Assembly: GCF_002288925.2 (NCBI RefSeq)
Contig: NW_022098001.1
Span: 4,084,660 to 4,148,659 of the forward strand
Direction: 5' to 3'
Length of the DNA stretch: 64,000 nt
Source of the DNA: Delphinapterus leucas
Lineage: Eukaryota > Chordata > Mammalia > Artiodactyla > Monodontidae
Every line of letters begins with the position of its first letter. Position 1 is the stretch's first letter. This document shows, piece after piece, positions 46,476 through 58,697 of the stretch. Below the pieces are notes generated by a model, which was not told the origin of the DNA, searched no databases, and was given only the letters and a program-made list of their open reading frames with translations. Made by a program: the position numbers and the translations under genes.

Positions 46476-47227
46476 CAGGAAGGGTAAGTTACCTGTCCCA
46501 ATTGGATACAAGTCTGCCAGATGTTTTTAACCTAGAATGATAGCACTATTTAGATAGTAACTTTCACATTTAATTTCTTCACGTCTATCAACCCAGGACC
46601 TGACCTACCCCAGGGCACGTACAGAAGTAGTGCTCAGTAGAAGTTTGCTATAACTCTATGCAAAAAAGTGATGAAGAGAGAGAAGCTGGCTTGATGTTCA
46701 GGTGGACCTCGGTTATTATTAAGTGGTATCACTATGGATCAATAATTCTTTACTCAGGTGTTCAAATTTAGTGACTTGATCACATCAATTCATTTAGAGA
46801 CAGTAAGAATTTGAAGTAATGAATCACATGAAAGGAAATCATGAATCTGAAAGTTCCAGAAATTCTCATTCTGCCCTTGGGTGGGTTCTAAATAAGTACA
46901 TGAGAAGCAGGGCTGCCACATAGGGGTGTGCAGGCTGTACACAGAACAACTGATAGGGATCCCATTCATGACTACTGTGCAAATGATGTCCTTAGAGCTG
47001 TGCAGCCCAATCGTATGTAGCAACTCAGAAATATTGCTTGGTGGACATAGAACTGAAGGAGGTTAGTGTTCTTAAGAAAAATTACCATCAATTTATGAGA
47101 TCTTGATAGCCACTCATCACCCTATGTAAATTTTTGTAAAGGCAGTAGAAATAATTAGATTTACTTCTTCTTCTGGACTGTGGTGGAAGTCTAATACCAA
47201 TTTTTTCCCCTAGAATCCAGTAAGAAG
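46476..47227. other. No recognised feature
   Basis: Unassigned sequence; no gene evidence. Confidence 0.5.
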
Positions 47228-47400
47228 AACTAATACTTCCTGAGTGCTTCCTAAGTGCTAGGGATTAGTTTAAGAACATCATGTTTTAAAATTAATCTTC
47301 AGAGCAATCCTATAAGGTAGTTACTATTTTCACATTATAGATGATGAAATGGAGGCACAAAAATATTAATTGATATAGCCAGCATAAGTGGAAGTGAGAA
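47228..47400 (+). repeat. MIR/L2-class remnant
   Basis: GAGTGCTTCCTAAGTGCTAGGG, GCAATCCTATAAGGTAG and TAGATGATGAAATGGAGGCAC follow the ancient consensus. Confidence 0.75.
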
Positions 47401-48493
47401 AAGTGCATGAATTATGCTTGACACATGGCTAGTACTAAATATGGAAGTAACTGTGATTGCAGAGAGCTAATCTCAATGTTTTATATTGCTCCAGAATTGA
47501 CTCTGTCTTGAAGGGTGACCTATTTTGTTTTGTTTACGGTTATTCATAAGTTTAAATTCATGGACAATTCCTTGTTTGGAGTTTATAGGTCTCTACATAC
47601 TGAAAAGAGTGAAAGCAGGTGATTTACATAAACTAAAGGAAAGCTTGATTTTTATCTGTGATCCTGGCAAATAACGCCAAACAAAAAGGGTAGGGTTTTA
47701 ACTCAAAATGACATGTACACTGGTTATGGAAAACAACTCTACTTGTTGAGTCATCCTAAATAGGAAGTGCATAAAAGAGAGCACTTTGGCTTCGTATATA
47801 ATTATACAGGATTTAATTATACAAAAGAGCTCTTTGGCTTCTCCTCACACTTGACCTTGAGGTGTCTCCAGGCTTTGGGGAAGAACTGAATTTCATTGGC
47901 AACTGTGATTTTTCACTGAATTGTCTTCTCACAGAGTGACTATTTTCTTGCCAGTAAATACTCTGGCTTGAAAGAGAAGGGCAATAGCACGTGGAAAAAA
48001 ACAACATGAAAAGTATTGAAATGACAAATTGCATATTCAGAAACATTGAAAACAAGCAATGGGTAGTTCCCAGGATTAATACATAAAATATACGAACTAT
48101 TTCAGAAAGAAGATATAAGCAGAGTAAGACATTTTCTGGAAACATCTAAGAGTTCTCTTTGTTAAAAGAAAAATATAGTTCCATCGACTGACCAGGAAAG
48201 ATAGATTTTAAAATTCATCAGAGTTGCTTGTCTTCAAATTGGATGTCCAGCTGAGATCCTGGGGGAATGCAATTAAAATGACAGGATCAGGGAGCACAAC
48301 TACATAAGTAAGGCCTCGGTATACAGTCCTTGGAGAGAGTGTTGGGGGCTCAGCCTTAACTTGTATACAAATTTAAATCATTGTAAGGTCTGTGGTCTTT
48401 GAAATACACGTGAAACTGTTTAATAGGCTCTTATGTTTGCTGGAACATTAACCCAAATGCAAAGTGTACAACTCAACAGTCAAGTCATAACAT
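47401..48493. other. No recognised feature
   Basis: Unassigned sequence. A short local duplication, AATTATACA at 47800 and AATTATACAAAAG at 47814, is present. Confidence 0.5.
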
Positions 48494-48610
48494 TTCATTT
48501 GGCATCTACTATGTGCCTAGCATTACGCTAGGGGATTGGAATAAAACACAGTCTGTACATTCAAAGAGCTCAAAGCCTGAGGAAAGAGGCAAGCACACAG
48601 CATGTCGTTA
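48494..48610 (+). repeat. L2-class remnant
   Basis: TTTGGCATCTACTATGTGCCTAG, TTACGCTAGGGGATTGG and AGAGCTCAAAGCCTGAGG follow the L2 3' consensus. Confidence 0.7.
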
Positions 48611-49519
48611 TTAACCCTTCCCCTTGCCCCTACCAATGCCACGAAATATGAGCATCTGATCCAAATCAAGCCAATGACCACACCTCACCACTGACATGGC
48701 TGATTGGTTTAATAGTGAGTTCCTGACCCAAGCTGGACCTGTCAAGTCCTTCTGCAGAAGTTAGCATTGGATGATCAAAGATAGTCAGGTTAATGTCTTT
48801 GGGGAGGCTGAATCTGACATACGACATTCCAAAATTTGAGAGAAAACAGGAGTTGGGATAAGCCAAAATATTTACCTACTTGAGATGGAAAGCTGCCCAG
48901 ATGGTGCAAGACATTCTTTCCAAGGTGTTCTGTTCCCCACACATGGTGAGGGTCAGAGATCATGAGTTTCAAAGTGTTTGAGGTCTGGGATGGGTCTTGT
49001 CCTACCGCCTCATTGTTCTTCAGGTCCTCACCTCACTTAGATACATGGCTGGTTTCCATCATCTCTTCACTAGCCATGAAGTCTAAAGGATGTTATTTGT
49101 AGTTATCGAATGAATTTGTGCTTTTCCTAGTCCATAGTCAAGTGTCCTTCCCTCTAGACTTTCAGAGAACACTGTTTAAGGAAAGCCTCATTGTACAAAT
49201 CAAATTAGATGCCAAGGTGGGCACCTGGAGGAATGCAATTAAACTCACACATCAGGAAGAGTATCTATAGGATTCACTAAGCTGAGTGCTTCATAATTTT
49301 TATGTAGAAGGTTGTGAGAGATGGGAAACATGAACCTACACCGTCCAGTGTATACTCCCTCCAACGCCCAGTAACTACTAGGACAATTTCAGTCATCTGA
49401 TGTTCAAGACCTGAGAGTAGGAAGAACTGCTTTACACTTCTACATAGACCACAGCTCCCTGGAGTATCAGGGGTTAGGACATTGTGGGGAGGAAGATCTT
49501 CAATCTAAATTATACCGAG
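48611..49519. other. No recognised feature
   Basis: Unassigned sequence; no gene evidence. Confidence 0.5.
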
Positions 49520-49655
49520 TACAGGGAAGTGCTGTGGGAAGGAAGCTTGACTATGAGTCAGAAGATCTAGGTTCTATTTTAGATATGTTGCTTAACAGGC
49601 TTGCAATCAGAATTCTAATATATAAAATGAGGCAATCACTTCAGCCTTATCTTCT
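49520..49655 (+). repeat. MIR remnant
   Basis: GAGTCAGAAGATCTAGGTTCTA and ATATATAAAATGAGGCAATCA, in MIR order. Diverged. Confidence 0.5.
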
Positions 49656-51419
49656 TTTTGCCATGTGAGGAGGATAAGTTATGACAATGGACCAAGAGTG
49701 AAAACCAACTGATTAACAGAATTCAAAAGGTATCAGTAATCACATTCTCAACAGAGAGAAAGCTGGACATTGGCAAAAGAGACAAAGGAGGCTGATGAGC
49801 AGAAAGGAGAGATGAAGTGCTCATTTGGTGATAATACACATGGAGTGGCCACAACGACTCTGCTGGCAACCAGTACCAGGATCCAGTGCTCCTCAGGGCC
49901 ATCTTCACCTTCCTTCCTGGAGCTTGGTCACTTGTTAAATACTCTAGCATCAGTCCCAAAATTTCCCCTTTTTTCCCTTAAATTAATAAGGTTTTGTCAC
50001 TTTTAACTGAAGATACCTAAATAATGCATCAAAGAGATGAAGAAGAGGAGGAGAGAAAGCTCTGCTCAAAAGATGTAATTTTTGTGCCGCAAAGCTCCCT
50101 GAAAGCACAAATTCAGGCCTGAAGTTCCTAAAGCTTCCTGAATCCTGGGAAAGACAAAATCCTGGAAAGGAGCACAGTATGGGCCAGGACACCAGCTCAG
50201 AAGAGGCAGCCATGTCAAAGAGCTCTGACAACTCCAAGGTATCTTACAGGCCAGGAGTACTGAAAGATTTTAGCAGTGGAACATGTCCAAATGAAATGTT
50301 ACAAGAACCCCTATCTAAAATACATACAGGTGATATTTCTTTAATATACATTCAGTTACAAGTTTAAATGAACATTTATGTTTATTAAGATATATAATCA
50401 GTGAGGATAAAGAGCCTATTTGAAAACATATTTGATATTGAAGATTATGGATAAATGTTTTAGGCATGTCGGCCTTTGTATTTGTGAAAATTAAATATTT
50501 TCAACCATTCCTCAGAACATAGTTTGAAATTTATACATACATTATTTGTTGATGTCATACAATAGGAAAGATCTAATTCAGATTTTTCTCCTCTCAATAA
50601 TTCTTTTATGGTAATATGTTGATTGTGAAATTAATCCCTAGTATTTTCTGTTAAATCATGTGTGAAAACAGGCTAAGATCCAAATATTCATCTTGCAATT
50701 GGCAATGATTTCTAAAAGTAGAATAATCATTTACCAGCCTGGCCATGAAGGAGACTTAGAGACTTTGGGGTCGTGAAGTAGGGATGCAGTGCTGATGGCC
50801 TCCTGCCTCTGGCCAGGACGCATCACAGGACTCCACTCTTACTTTGGTGTACCTGGTCCTACTCAAGTGCTAGTCATACACTCTCATAGCAATAGTTGAA
50901 CAATTGAGCCACCTGGCCTTTAAGGTAAAATTCACACATTAATTTTTTGGAAAGATATTAGTTCCCCAAATATTACTAAAAAAAAATAAGCTTGACACAT
51001 CCAAAACCAAACTCATCAAATTCTCCTCCAAATCCTCTTTTCCTCTGGACTTCCCTGCTTGGAGCACATATTTTCAGATCACTCCTACTCATAACATTGA
51101 CTAACAAAGTCTCCTCCTCAATTTAGGAAAGTCCTCACATTTTAGAGATGCTTGAACCTTTGGGAGAGATGCACAAAGCGGTGACAGACAAAAGAGAAGA
51201 TCCTGGCCTAGTTGGTCAGATGCAAAGAGTGAACACGATTGGTCAGTGCAATGAGGGGTGGCAGCTCCTCCTCCATTTGCTATTTTTTTTTCATGAGAAG
51301 ATGTTGTCATCACCAAGGCTTGAAGCCTGTGTTCATCTTCCATTCTTTTCCATCTTCACCACTTCATTCAGATATTTATGAAGCCTTATGACTACTACTT
51401 CTCCAAAGTTCCAGGCTTT
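49656..51419. other. No recognised feature
   Basis: Unassigned sequence, with short frames (for example 49770-50006 and 51148-51381) that lack domains or splice support. Confidence 0.5.
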
Positions 51420-51956
51420 GATCCTAGCCTTCCCATTGCCATTTGCATGGCCCTGGTTTACGTTCTCATTACCAAAATATCCTCATAGCAGCTCTTCCTT
51501 TTCTCCTTTGCATCTAGACTCAAAGATCGGTTCAGTGATCGTCAAATAGATCAGATTGTTATTTACCCACACCATCATACCTCTTCTCAGAAACATGTAC
51601 TGACATCCCATTACAAAAAAAAGAAAAAAAGAATGAAGTTTCTTCACTTTTAGACCCTCCATAATATTCTCTCAATAGTCATGTCCTACTTCCTTTTCCA
51701 TGGTTCTCCTACTTTATGCTCTACCCAATCAAGGTACTGTCTCCTCCAATGCATCTCTTTTTTCCTTCTATGTCCTGGGGTGCTATTCCTTTCTGTCAGT
51801 TCCACATGTAGAAATACTCTCTTCTTTTAAGGACCATCTTAAATATCAACTCTATCCTGAAACTTCTCTTAATTTCCCAAACCTGACTCAGATCTCTTCA
51901 TTTGAATTTCCAGATCCCTCCCTTCATGCTATGGCACTTGCTTTATAGCATTTTTA
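51420..51956 (-). repeat. L2-like ancient LINE remnant
   Basis: The order of phrases (AGACCCTCCATAATATTCTC, CTACTTTATGCTCTACCC, AAGGACCATCTTAAATATCAAC, CTTCTCTTAATTTCCC) resembles an L2 3' half in antisense. Low identity, and strand is tentative. Confidence 0.4.
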
Positions 51957-51957
51957 T

Positions 51958-51976
51958 AAAACTATAAGCTATATAA
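51958..51976. repeat. 19-bp target-site duplication, left copy
   Basis: AAAACTATAAGCTATATAA, repeated exactly at 52167-52185 around a short L1 insertion. Confidence 0.93.
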
Positions 51977-52166
51977 GCTCAGTGCTTTGTGACAGCCTGG
52001 AGGGGTGGGATAGGGAGAATGGGAGGGAGGGAGACGCAAGAGGGAAGACATATGGGAACATATGTATATGTATAACTGATTCACTTTGTTATAAAGCAGA
52101 AACTAACACACCATTGTAAAGCAATTATACCCCAATAAAGATGTTTAAAAAAATAAAAAAACAAAA
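51977..52166 (+). mobile_element. Severely 5'-truncated LINE-1 (3'UTR only)
   Basis: Only the last 165 or so bp of the 3'UTR are present (GCTCAGTGCTTTGTGACAGC to CAATAAAGATGTTT), plus an A-rich tail with T and C interruptions. It is nearly identical to 17570-17740 of the full-length L1, so it is the same subfamily. It contains the G-quadruplex motif (52002-52032) and AATAAA at 52134. The 19-bp target duplication is perfect, so the insertion is recent relative to most elements here. Confidence 0.96.
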
Positions 52167-52185
52167 AAAACTATAAGCTATATAA

Positions 52186-52899
52186 CTATAAACATTTTAT
52201 ATAACATGTTATAGTTATTTGTTTTGTAACTAAATCCCTAAGAGCTCTCTATTGCTTAAGACTGACAGTCACATTCGTCTGTCCTATTGCTACCTAGCCT
52301 AGTGCCTCACACAAACAGGAGTTGCATAAAATTTTTTTGAAGTGGAAATATGAGATATTCCACTGGTTTAAAGCAAATACAAAGTGTATTTTCTTGTTTC
52401 CTCATCTTTATTTTAGGGTTTTGCTTGTGTTTGTCACTTAGCATTGGTGTGCACATCTGTAGAAGACATATCTTTGATATCATTACATCTGAGATCACTT
52501 TGAGATGACTACCTACCAGTGACCTGTTTCACATTAATAGGATGGTTTGGCATAACTCTGTATTACCTTAGGTTGGCAGCAGACATACTAACAAGCAAGA
52601 AGTATAAATCCAAATAATATTGTTTCTCATAATTATAATTATTAGGTTTTCTCATAAGGGGATATGACTAATGTACACTGAGTGAGAGTAAGAGCTAAAA
52701 TATGTTGACTTTGATTAATTTACTGATCTTTCTTAATTTACTGATCTATCAAGGGGACTAATTTTGGTAGTGTTTTTTTTTTTCATATATTTTTCACCGG
52801 TTTTATGTGAAAGTGCTTTGAAACAGTAAAATTCAAAGGGAAGGTAACAGTATTGCTGTTTTCTAGTCAGAGTTGTAGATTTGCACAGCTCCCTTCAAG
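52186..52899. other. No recognised feature
   Basis: Unassigned sequence between two L1 insertions. Two short local duplications, AATTTACTGATCT at 52717 and 52736, are visible. Confidence 0.5.
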
Positions 52900-52912
52900 A
52901 TTATAACCACAT

Positions 52913-54577
52913 CTGTCATTGTTTGCAGATGACATGATACGACACATAGAGAATCCTAAAGATGACACCAGAAAACTACTAGAGCTAATCAATGAATGTG
53001 GTAAAGTTGCAGGATACAAAATTAATGCACAGAAATCTCTTGCATTCCTATACACTAATGTTGAAAAATCTGAAAGAGAAATTAAGGAAACACTCCCATT
53101 TACCATTGCAACAAAAAGAATAAAATACCTCGGAATAAACCTACCTAGGGAGACAAAAGACCTGTATGCAGAAAACTATAAGACACTGAAGAAATAAATT
53201 AAAGATGATACCAACAAACGGAGAGATATACCATGTTCTTGGATTGGAAGAATCAATATTGTGAAAATGACTCTACTACCCAAAGCAATCTACAGATTCA
53301 ATGCAATCCCTATCAAATTACCAATGGCACTTTTTACGGAACTAGAACAAAATATCTTAAAATTTGTATGGAGGCACAAAAGACCCTGAATAACCAAAGC
53401 AGTCTTGAGGGAAAAAATGGAGCTGGAGGAATCAGACTCCGTGACTTCAGACTATACTACAAAGCTACAGTAATCAAGACAATATTGTACTGGCACAAAA
53501 ACAGAAATATAGATCAATGGAACAAGGTAGAAAGCCCAGAGATAAACCCACGCACATATGGTCAACTAATCTATGACAGAGGAGGCAAGGATATACAATG
53601 GAGAAAAGACAGTCTGTTCAACAAATGGTGCCAGGAAAACTGGACAGCTACATGTAAAAGAATGAAATTAGAACACTCCCTAACACCATACACAAAAATA
53701 AACTCAAAATGGATTAGAGACCTATATGTAAGACTGGACACTATAAAACTCTTAGAGGAAAGCATAGGCAGAACACTCTGACATAAATCACAGCAAGATC
53801 TTTTTTGATCCACCTCCTAGAGTAATGGAAATAAAAACAAACAAATGGGACCGAATGAAACTTCAAAGCTTTTGCACAGCAAAGGAAACCATAAACAAGA
53901 CAAAAAGACAACCCTCAAAATGGGAGAAAATATTTGCAAATGAATCAATGGACAAAGAATTCATCTCCAAAATATATAAACAGCTCATGCAGCTCTATAT
54001 CAAAAAAACAAACAACCCAATCGAAAAATGGGCAGAAGACCTAAATAGACATTTCTCCAAAGAAGACATACAGATGGCCAAGAAGCACATGAAAAGCTGC
54101 TCAACATCACTAATTATTAGAGAAATGCAAATCAAAACTACAATGAGGTATCACCTCACACCTGTCAGAATGGCCATCATCAGAAAATCTACAAACAACA
54201 AATGCTGGAGAGGGTGTGGAGAGAAGGGAACCCTCTCGCAGTGTTGGTGGGAATATAAATTGATACAGACACTATGGAGAACAGTATGGAGGTTCCTTAA
54301 GAAACTAAAAATAGAACTACCATATGACCCAGAAATCCCACTAGTGGGCATATACCCTGAGAGAACCATAATTCAAAAAGAGTCAAGTACCACAATGTTC
54401 ATTGCAGCTCTATTTACAATAGCCAGGACATGGAAGCAACCTAAGTGTCCACTGACAGATGAATGGATAAAGAAGATGTGGTACCTATATACAATGGAAT
54501 ATTACTCAGCCATAAAAAGGAATGAAATTGGGTCATTTCACAAGAGGGAAGAGATATGGGAATATATGTATAACTGA
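52913..54577 (+). pseudogene. LINE-1 ORF2 C-terminal half, decayed
   Basis: Encodes the FADD-containing end of the reverse transcriptase domain, then the linker and C-terminal domain, in pieces. Frames 52919-53197 (FADDMI, then [15 protein letters not shown]), 53233-53781 and 53825-54577 together cover the region. Lesions are TAA at 53196 (a Glu codon in the family), TGA near 53387 (an Arg codon), and a frameshift at the A-run near 53411. Another break follows near 53780. The last frame is cut by the nested L1 tail at 54539. No activity is possible. Confidence 0.9.
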
Positions 54578-54652
54578 TTCACTTTGTTATAAAGCAGAAA
54601 GTAACACACCATTGTAAAGCAATTATACTCCAATAAAGATGTAAAAAAAAAA
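54539..54652 (+). mobile_element. 114-bp LINE-1 tail nested in another LINE-1
   Basis: CACAAGAGGGAAGAGATATG to CAATAAAGATG plus ten A residues, that is, the last 100 or so bp of the younger-type 3'UTR. Flanking duplications GAAATTGGGTCATTT at 54524-54538 and 54653-54667 are exact, and the host L1 reads through once one copy is removed. AATAAA at 54632. Confidence 0.95.
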
Positions 54653-55214
54653 GAAATTGGGTCATTTGTAGAGACGTGGATGGATCTAGAAGCTGTCATA
54701 CAGAGTGAAGTAAGTCAGAAAGAGAAAACCAAATATCGTATATTAACGCATACACGTGGAACCTAGAAAAATGGTACAGATGAAGCAGTTTGCCGGGCAG
54801 AAATTGAGACACAGATGTAGAGAACAAACGTATGGACACCAAGGGGGGAAAGTGGTGGGGGATGGGGATGGGGTGGGGTGGGGGTGGTGGGATGAATTGG
54901 GAGATTGGGATTGACATGTATACACTGTTGTGTATAAAACTGATGACTAATAAGAACCTGCTGTATAAAGGAATAAATAAAATAAAATTCAAAAAGGAAA
55001 TAATTATAACCACATGTTTACCTGGTAGGATATCAGCTGTAGCCATGAAAGACAGAAAAGCTTCATGGTTTACATGGTATGAGAATCCATGACCACGATC
55101 TATTACCGGGATCCTCTAACAAACCCATGAAATACCCAGACATAGGCATCAACCATATAGAATACTAACATGAATAAGGTCAACAAACCTATTATTTGAA
55201 AATGTATTGTGTTC

Positions 55215-55420
55215 TAAACACATTACTAAAAGACAATATTCATACACATTATTCCCTTTATTCCTCACAGTCACCTCAGGAATCAGGCATTATTAACCTT
55301 ACTTATGGATGAGGCCAGGAAGGCTTAGCAAAGATGTATAATTTGCCCTGAGTTAGATCACTATTGTCAGATGACCAGTGTAATTTGAATCCAGATTTGT
55401 CGGATTCTGAAGTATAATCA
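55215..55420 (+). repeat. MIR/L2-class remnant
   Basis: ATTATTCCCTTTATTCCTCACAG, CTTATGGATGAGGCCAGG and GTAATTTGAATCCAGATTTG follow the ancient consensus. Confidence 0.7.
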
Positions 55421-58400
55421 CTATAAAACCTTCCAGACTTAGGAACAAAAATTCAGGAACCATGGAAAGGATGCTGGTGCTCTAGGAACATGGAACGACT
55501 ACAGTTCTCTCGGCACAGGCCACGTTGTTCTTACCCCAAGATTTGGCACAATATCTCCCTCATTCTCGACTACTGGGTCCCTTCCTTTGCCCCACACCAC
55601 ATAAACCAGAACCAATTGTCCCAATGTTTGCATCCTTTAAAGGTTATTTCAAATACATGTGAAGGGAAATAGAAAAAGTGATGGAGTAGGCAATTATTCC
55701 CATTACTAAGTATTTCTTCATGTACTGAGTGATTCATTGCAGGTTCCATTAAATAATACTTATTAAATAAGGTTAAATACTACTGAATTTGGCTGCTGAT
55801 ATATATTAATGCTACAATGTAATTATCGCCAAGGACAGCAGAAAAAACCTTTTTTTAAAAAATGGGAATTAGTAAGAATTTGTTATATTTACAAATTACC
55901 AAAGATATTATCAACAGAGTTCCATTTTCAGAGAAAAGTATCCCTCAAATAACTGATTATTTGGGAATTTCGTTTGTGGTATTAAATAAATTTTAAATCA
56001 CATAGTGCAATAATAAAGGAATGTACATATTATTACAAGTTTAGATCTGAATTTCATTTTCATACAATTAAGAAAAAGCTTTTTCTATAACGGCACATTG
56101 TTTAAAACATTGTTTATTTTTAAAATACACTTCAGTGTTTTTAAAACAGTTTAGCTTTAATCTAAAAACTATATAGTGCACATTAATATATCCTTTGGAA
56201 GTGAGATAAAGGAAATGGGTATATAATCTCTATTTTATCAGATACTGGAACAAAAAAGTCCACTTCAATATAGGCAGAAAATTTAAAGTACAGAACAAGA
56301 AACTATTATAAAGTAAAGAGGTAAATGTATTTCCTGGTTGAATTATTAGTAAGAAAAATTACCAAAAGTGTTAGAATTAAAATATTAACAATATCAAAAG
56401 ATTTGGTCTTCATCTGTTTTGTGACCCTTAATCTGCACTTATTTGTTTGGTATTTTAGAAATCTCTTTAACCTTGATGTTACAAAGTTACTCATAAATTG
56501 TAATCCTTGAACTGCACTGTTTAAATATTTACAAGATGATAATATCTATGCATTTTAGTTAGAACATTAGTTAATTAACACTTTTCTTTTGCTATATGAT
56601 GAAGTCCCATTTGTCCAGCTATCTCACTTCTGCCAACCACAAGGATATGAGCATAGGTCCAAATACAGACAATAAAAAAATAGCATCTGGAAACAGGAGA
56701 TTAGCTGCTACCGGCACTTTGCCCATAGGAAAGCAGAACTCAGATTAGAGCCTAGTGACTTGCACAAGAGATTAGATGACAATTTGAACAAGTTGAATTT
56801 TGTGCTGCCTCCCAGACTGAGCAATTAGTCGCTTCTTACAACTAGAAAAAAGTCATGAGTTGAGTTCATGTGTACTTGTGTACACATAATGGATAGTCAA
56901 TATGTAATATCTAAATAATATATAACAAACAAAACATCTTTAAATCTATTTTGGAATGTATTAATATTTAACTTTGTTAATATACGCACACATAAAATGT
57001 GCAAACCCTAAAAAATCTAGGAAGCAAACTTCCTCCTTCTTCATCTTATCCATGTCTCATCTTCCTTCAGTAGCCCTTGCTAAGTCCCAACAACCCTATG
57101 AAATATTCTCTGAGGAGTCTAGTCCATGTTACTATCTCTTGGGCTCCAAGAATTAATTCCTTACACAGAAACTTTTCACATGACAGCCTCTTCTCTAACA
57201 TCATTTAGTATTTAGTGTATTTATGATTTGTTTCAGTACAAGGCTATCTTAGTCACCAGTTCTCTCCTGTATATACTTCACATATCTATTAGAAGACTAT
57301 ATTAATATTATGAATGATGACCCTAGCATACTGTTTTGGCACCTCATAATAATTTTTGTGGTGGTAGAATTATTAATTGACAAAAAGAAATGGTGCTTAT
57401 AATGTAATTTATATTTTAGTAAAATAGCTAATACTATATATTGATATGATGCAATCTTTTACTAGGTTGCATCATATTTGCATGAATAAGATCCCTTTTA
57501 AGTCCCCATCGAAATCTCCTTGAATGAGCTAAGTGCATTTTCAATGCAAGTCTTTAAAACACATGAATAATGTAATGTGGCATCAATATTTGTAATAAAA
57601 TATTTGTAATAAATATGATAAATATTTGTAACAAAAATGATAAAATATCAAGTTTTTTCTAAACATATTATCTGTCTTATATAAGCCTTTTAAATTCATG
57701 CTTTAAAATAGCAAGTTTTTATGATATGGATTTTTTGGTAAAAGAACCCAGTACTTCTTATAGAGCCTAAAACAGTTTCTTCTCAATTGGAAATCTTTCT
57801 CATTCCAAACACATTACAAAATCAGGGATTTTCATACCCTCTATTTCATATTCAAAACTCCATTTACCTTGAACTTAACTACTCCCTAGAAGTACAGTGC
57901 CCACTGTAGATCCCTGTTACTTAACCTGTATTCAGGACAATAATAGCTGTGGTCGAGAAAGTGATATTCGAACTGAGATCTGAATAATGACAGAGTCAGC
58001 CTTACTGAGCTCTTTGAAAAGATTATGCCAGAGAAAAAAAGACAGTAAAGACCAGGTCTTGTAGCAAGTAAAATATAACGTGGTCCCAGAATTGAAAAGC
58101 TAGGCAGAGTGACTGAAGCTTAGTGAACAAGCAGGAGCATAGCCTACAGTGATGCTGGAGAGGTAAGCAATGGACAGATAATGTAGACTCCCTGTGGGAT
58201 TACTGTCCTCGGCCTCATGAATTAGGTCCATGGCAAACGATGCTCAGGCCTTTGGCAAGTTCAAGCTCACAAGACCGATAGAGCACTGTACGTACTCTAC
58301 CTTGTGCTCAGAGCTCCTGGATGCAGGATTGGAAATTGTCTGGCTCTGGTAGCAAAGCAGATTTGGTTATTTCATTTCACTTATAAGAGATATTCAATTA

Positions 58401-58472
58401 TATTTTCCCCCAGAATCAATTTTTATGTCAGTCTAAAAACTTAAATGAATTGACATGTCAAAATCCATGCTA
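55421..58472. other. No recognised feature; TATTTGTAA repeats at 57588-57648
   Basis: Three kilobases of AT-rich single-copy sequence. From 57588 to 57648 the word AATATTTGTAATAAA recurs three or four times with changes. No gene evidence. Confidence 0.5.
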
Positions 58473-58662
58473 GGGCTTCCCTGGTGGCGCAGTGGTTGAG
58501 AGTCCGCCTGCCGATGCAGGGGACACGGGTTCGTGCCCCGGTCTGGGAAGATCCCACATGCCACGGAGCGGCTGGGCCCGTGAGCCATGGCCGCTGAGCC
58601 TGTGCATCCGGAGCCTGTGCTCCGCAATGGGAGAGGCCACAACAGTGAGAGGCCCGCGTACC

Positions 58663-58695
<33 letters not shown>
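58473..58695 (+). mobile_element. Young CHR-type SINE with a 31-A pure tail
   Basis: Very close to the consensus implied by the other copies: GGGCTTCCCTGGTGGCGCAG, B box GGTTCGTGCC (58528-58537), body to GTACCGC, then 31 uninterrupted A residues (58665-58695). The long pure tail suggests a recent insertion. No clear target duplication is visible, which is unusual for a young copy. Confidence 0.95.

Positions 58696-58696
<1 letters not shown>

Positions 58697-58697
<1 letters not shown>

Larger units (their letters stand above)
52913..55002 (+). mobile_element. 5'-truncated LINE-1 (about 2.1 kb) with 13-bp target duplication
   Basis: The match begins at the reverse-transcriptase FADD motif (TTTGCAGATGAC, 52922) and runs to the 3' end. 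Target duplications ATTATAACCACAT lie at 52900-52912 and 55003-55015. The ORF2 remnant has a TAA at 53196-53198 and TGA near 53387, plus frameshifts. The zinc-knuckle region (54202-54260) is single-copy, without the 240-bp duplication of the full-length L1, and has [18 protein letters not shown], so the His and last Cys are lost. The 3'UTR (54740-55000) differs from that of the full-length copy: a G-rich tract at 54856-54891, then CTAATAAGAACCTGCTGTAT and an A-rich end. It therefore belongs to a different 3'UTR lineage. A shorter L1 tail inserted at 54539-54652. Confidence 0.95.

Noticed and set aside
54832..55092. Glycine-rich 86-codon frame
   Set aside because: It is the G-rich tract of an L1 3'UTR read as protein.
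58473..58560. tRNA gene
   Set aside because: The A and B boxes and tRNA-like head belong to a CHR SINE. The acceptor stem does not pair as in a true tRNA and the element has a poly(A) tail. The same applies to the other SINEs.
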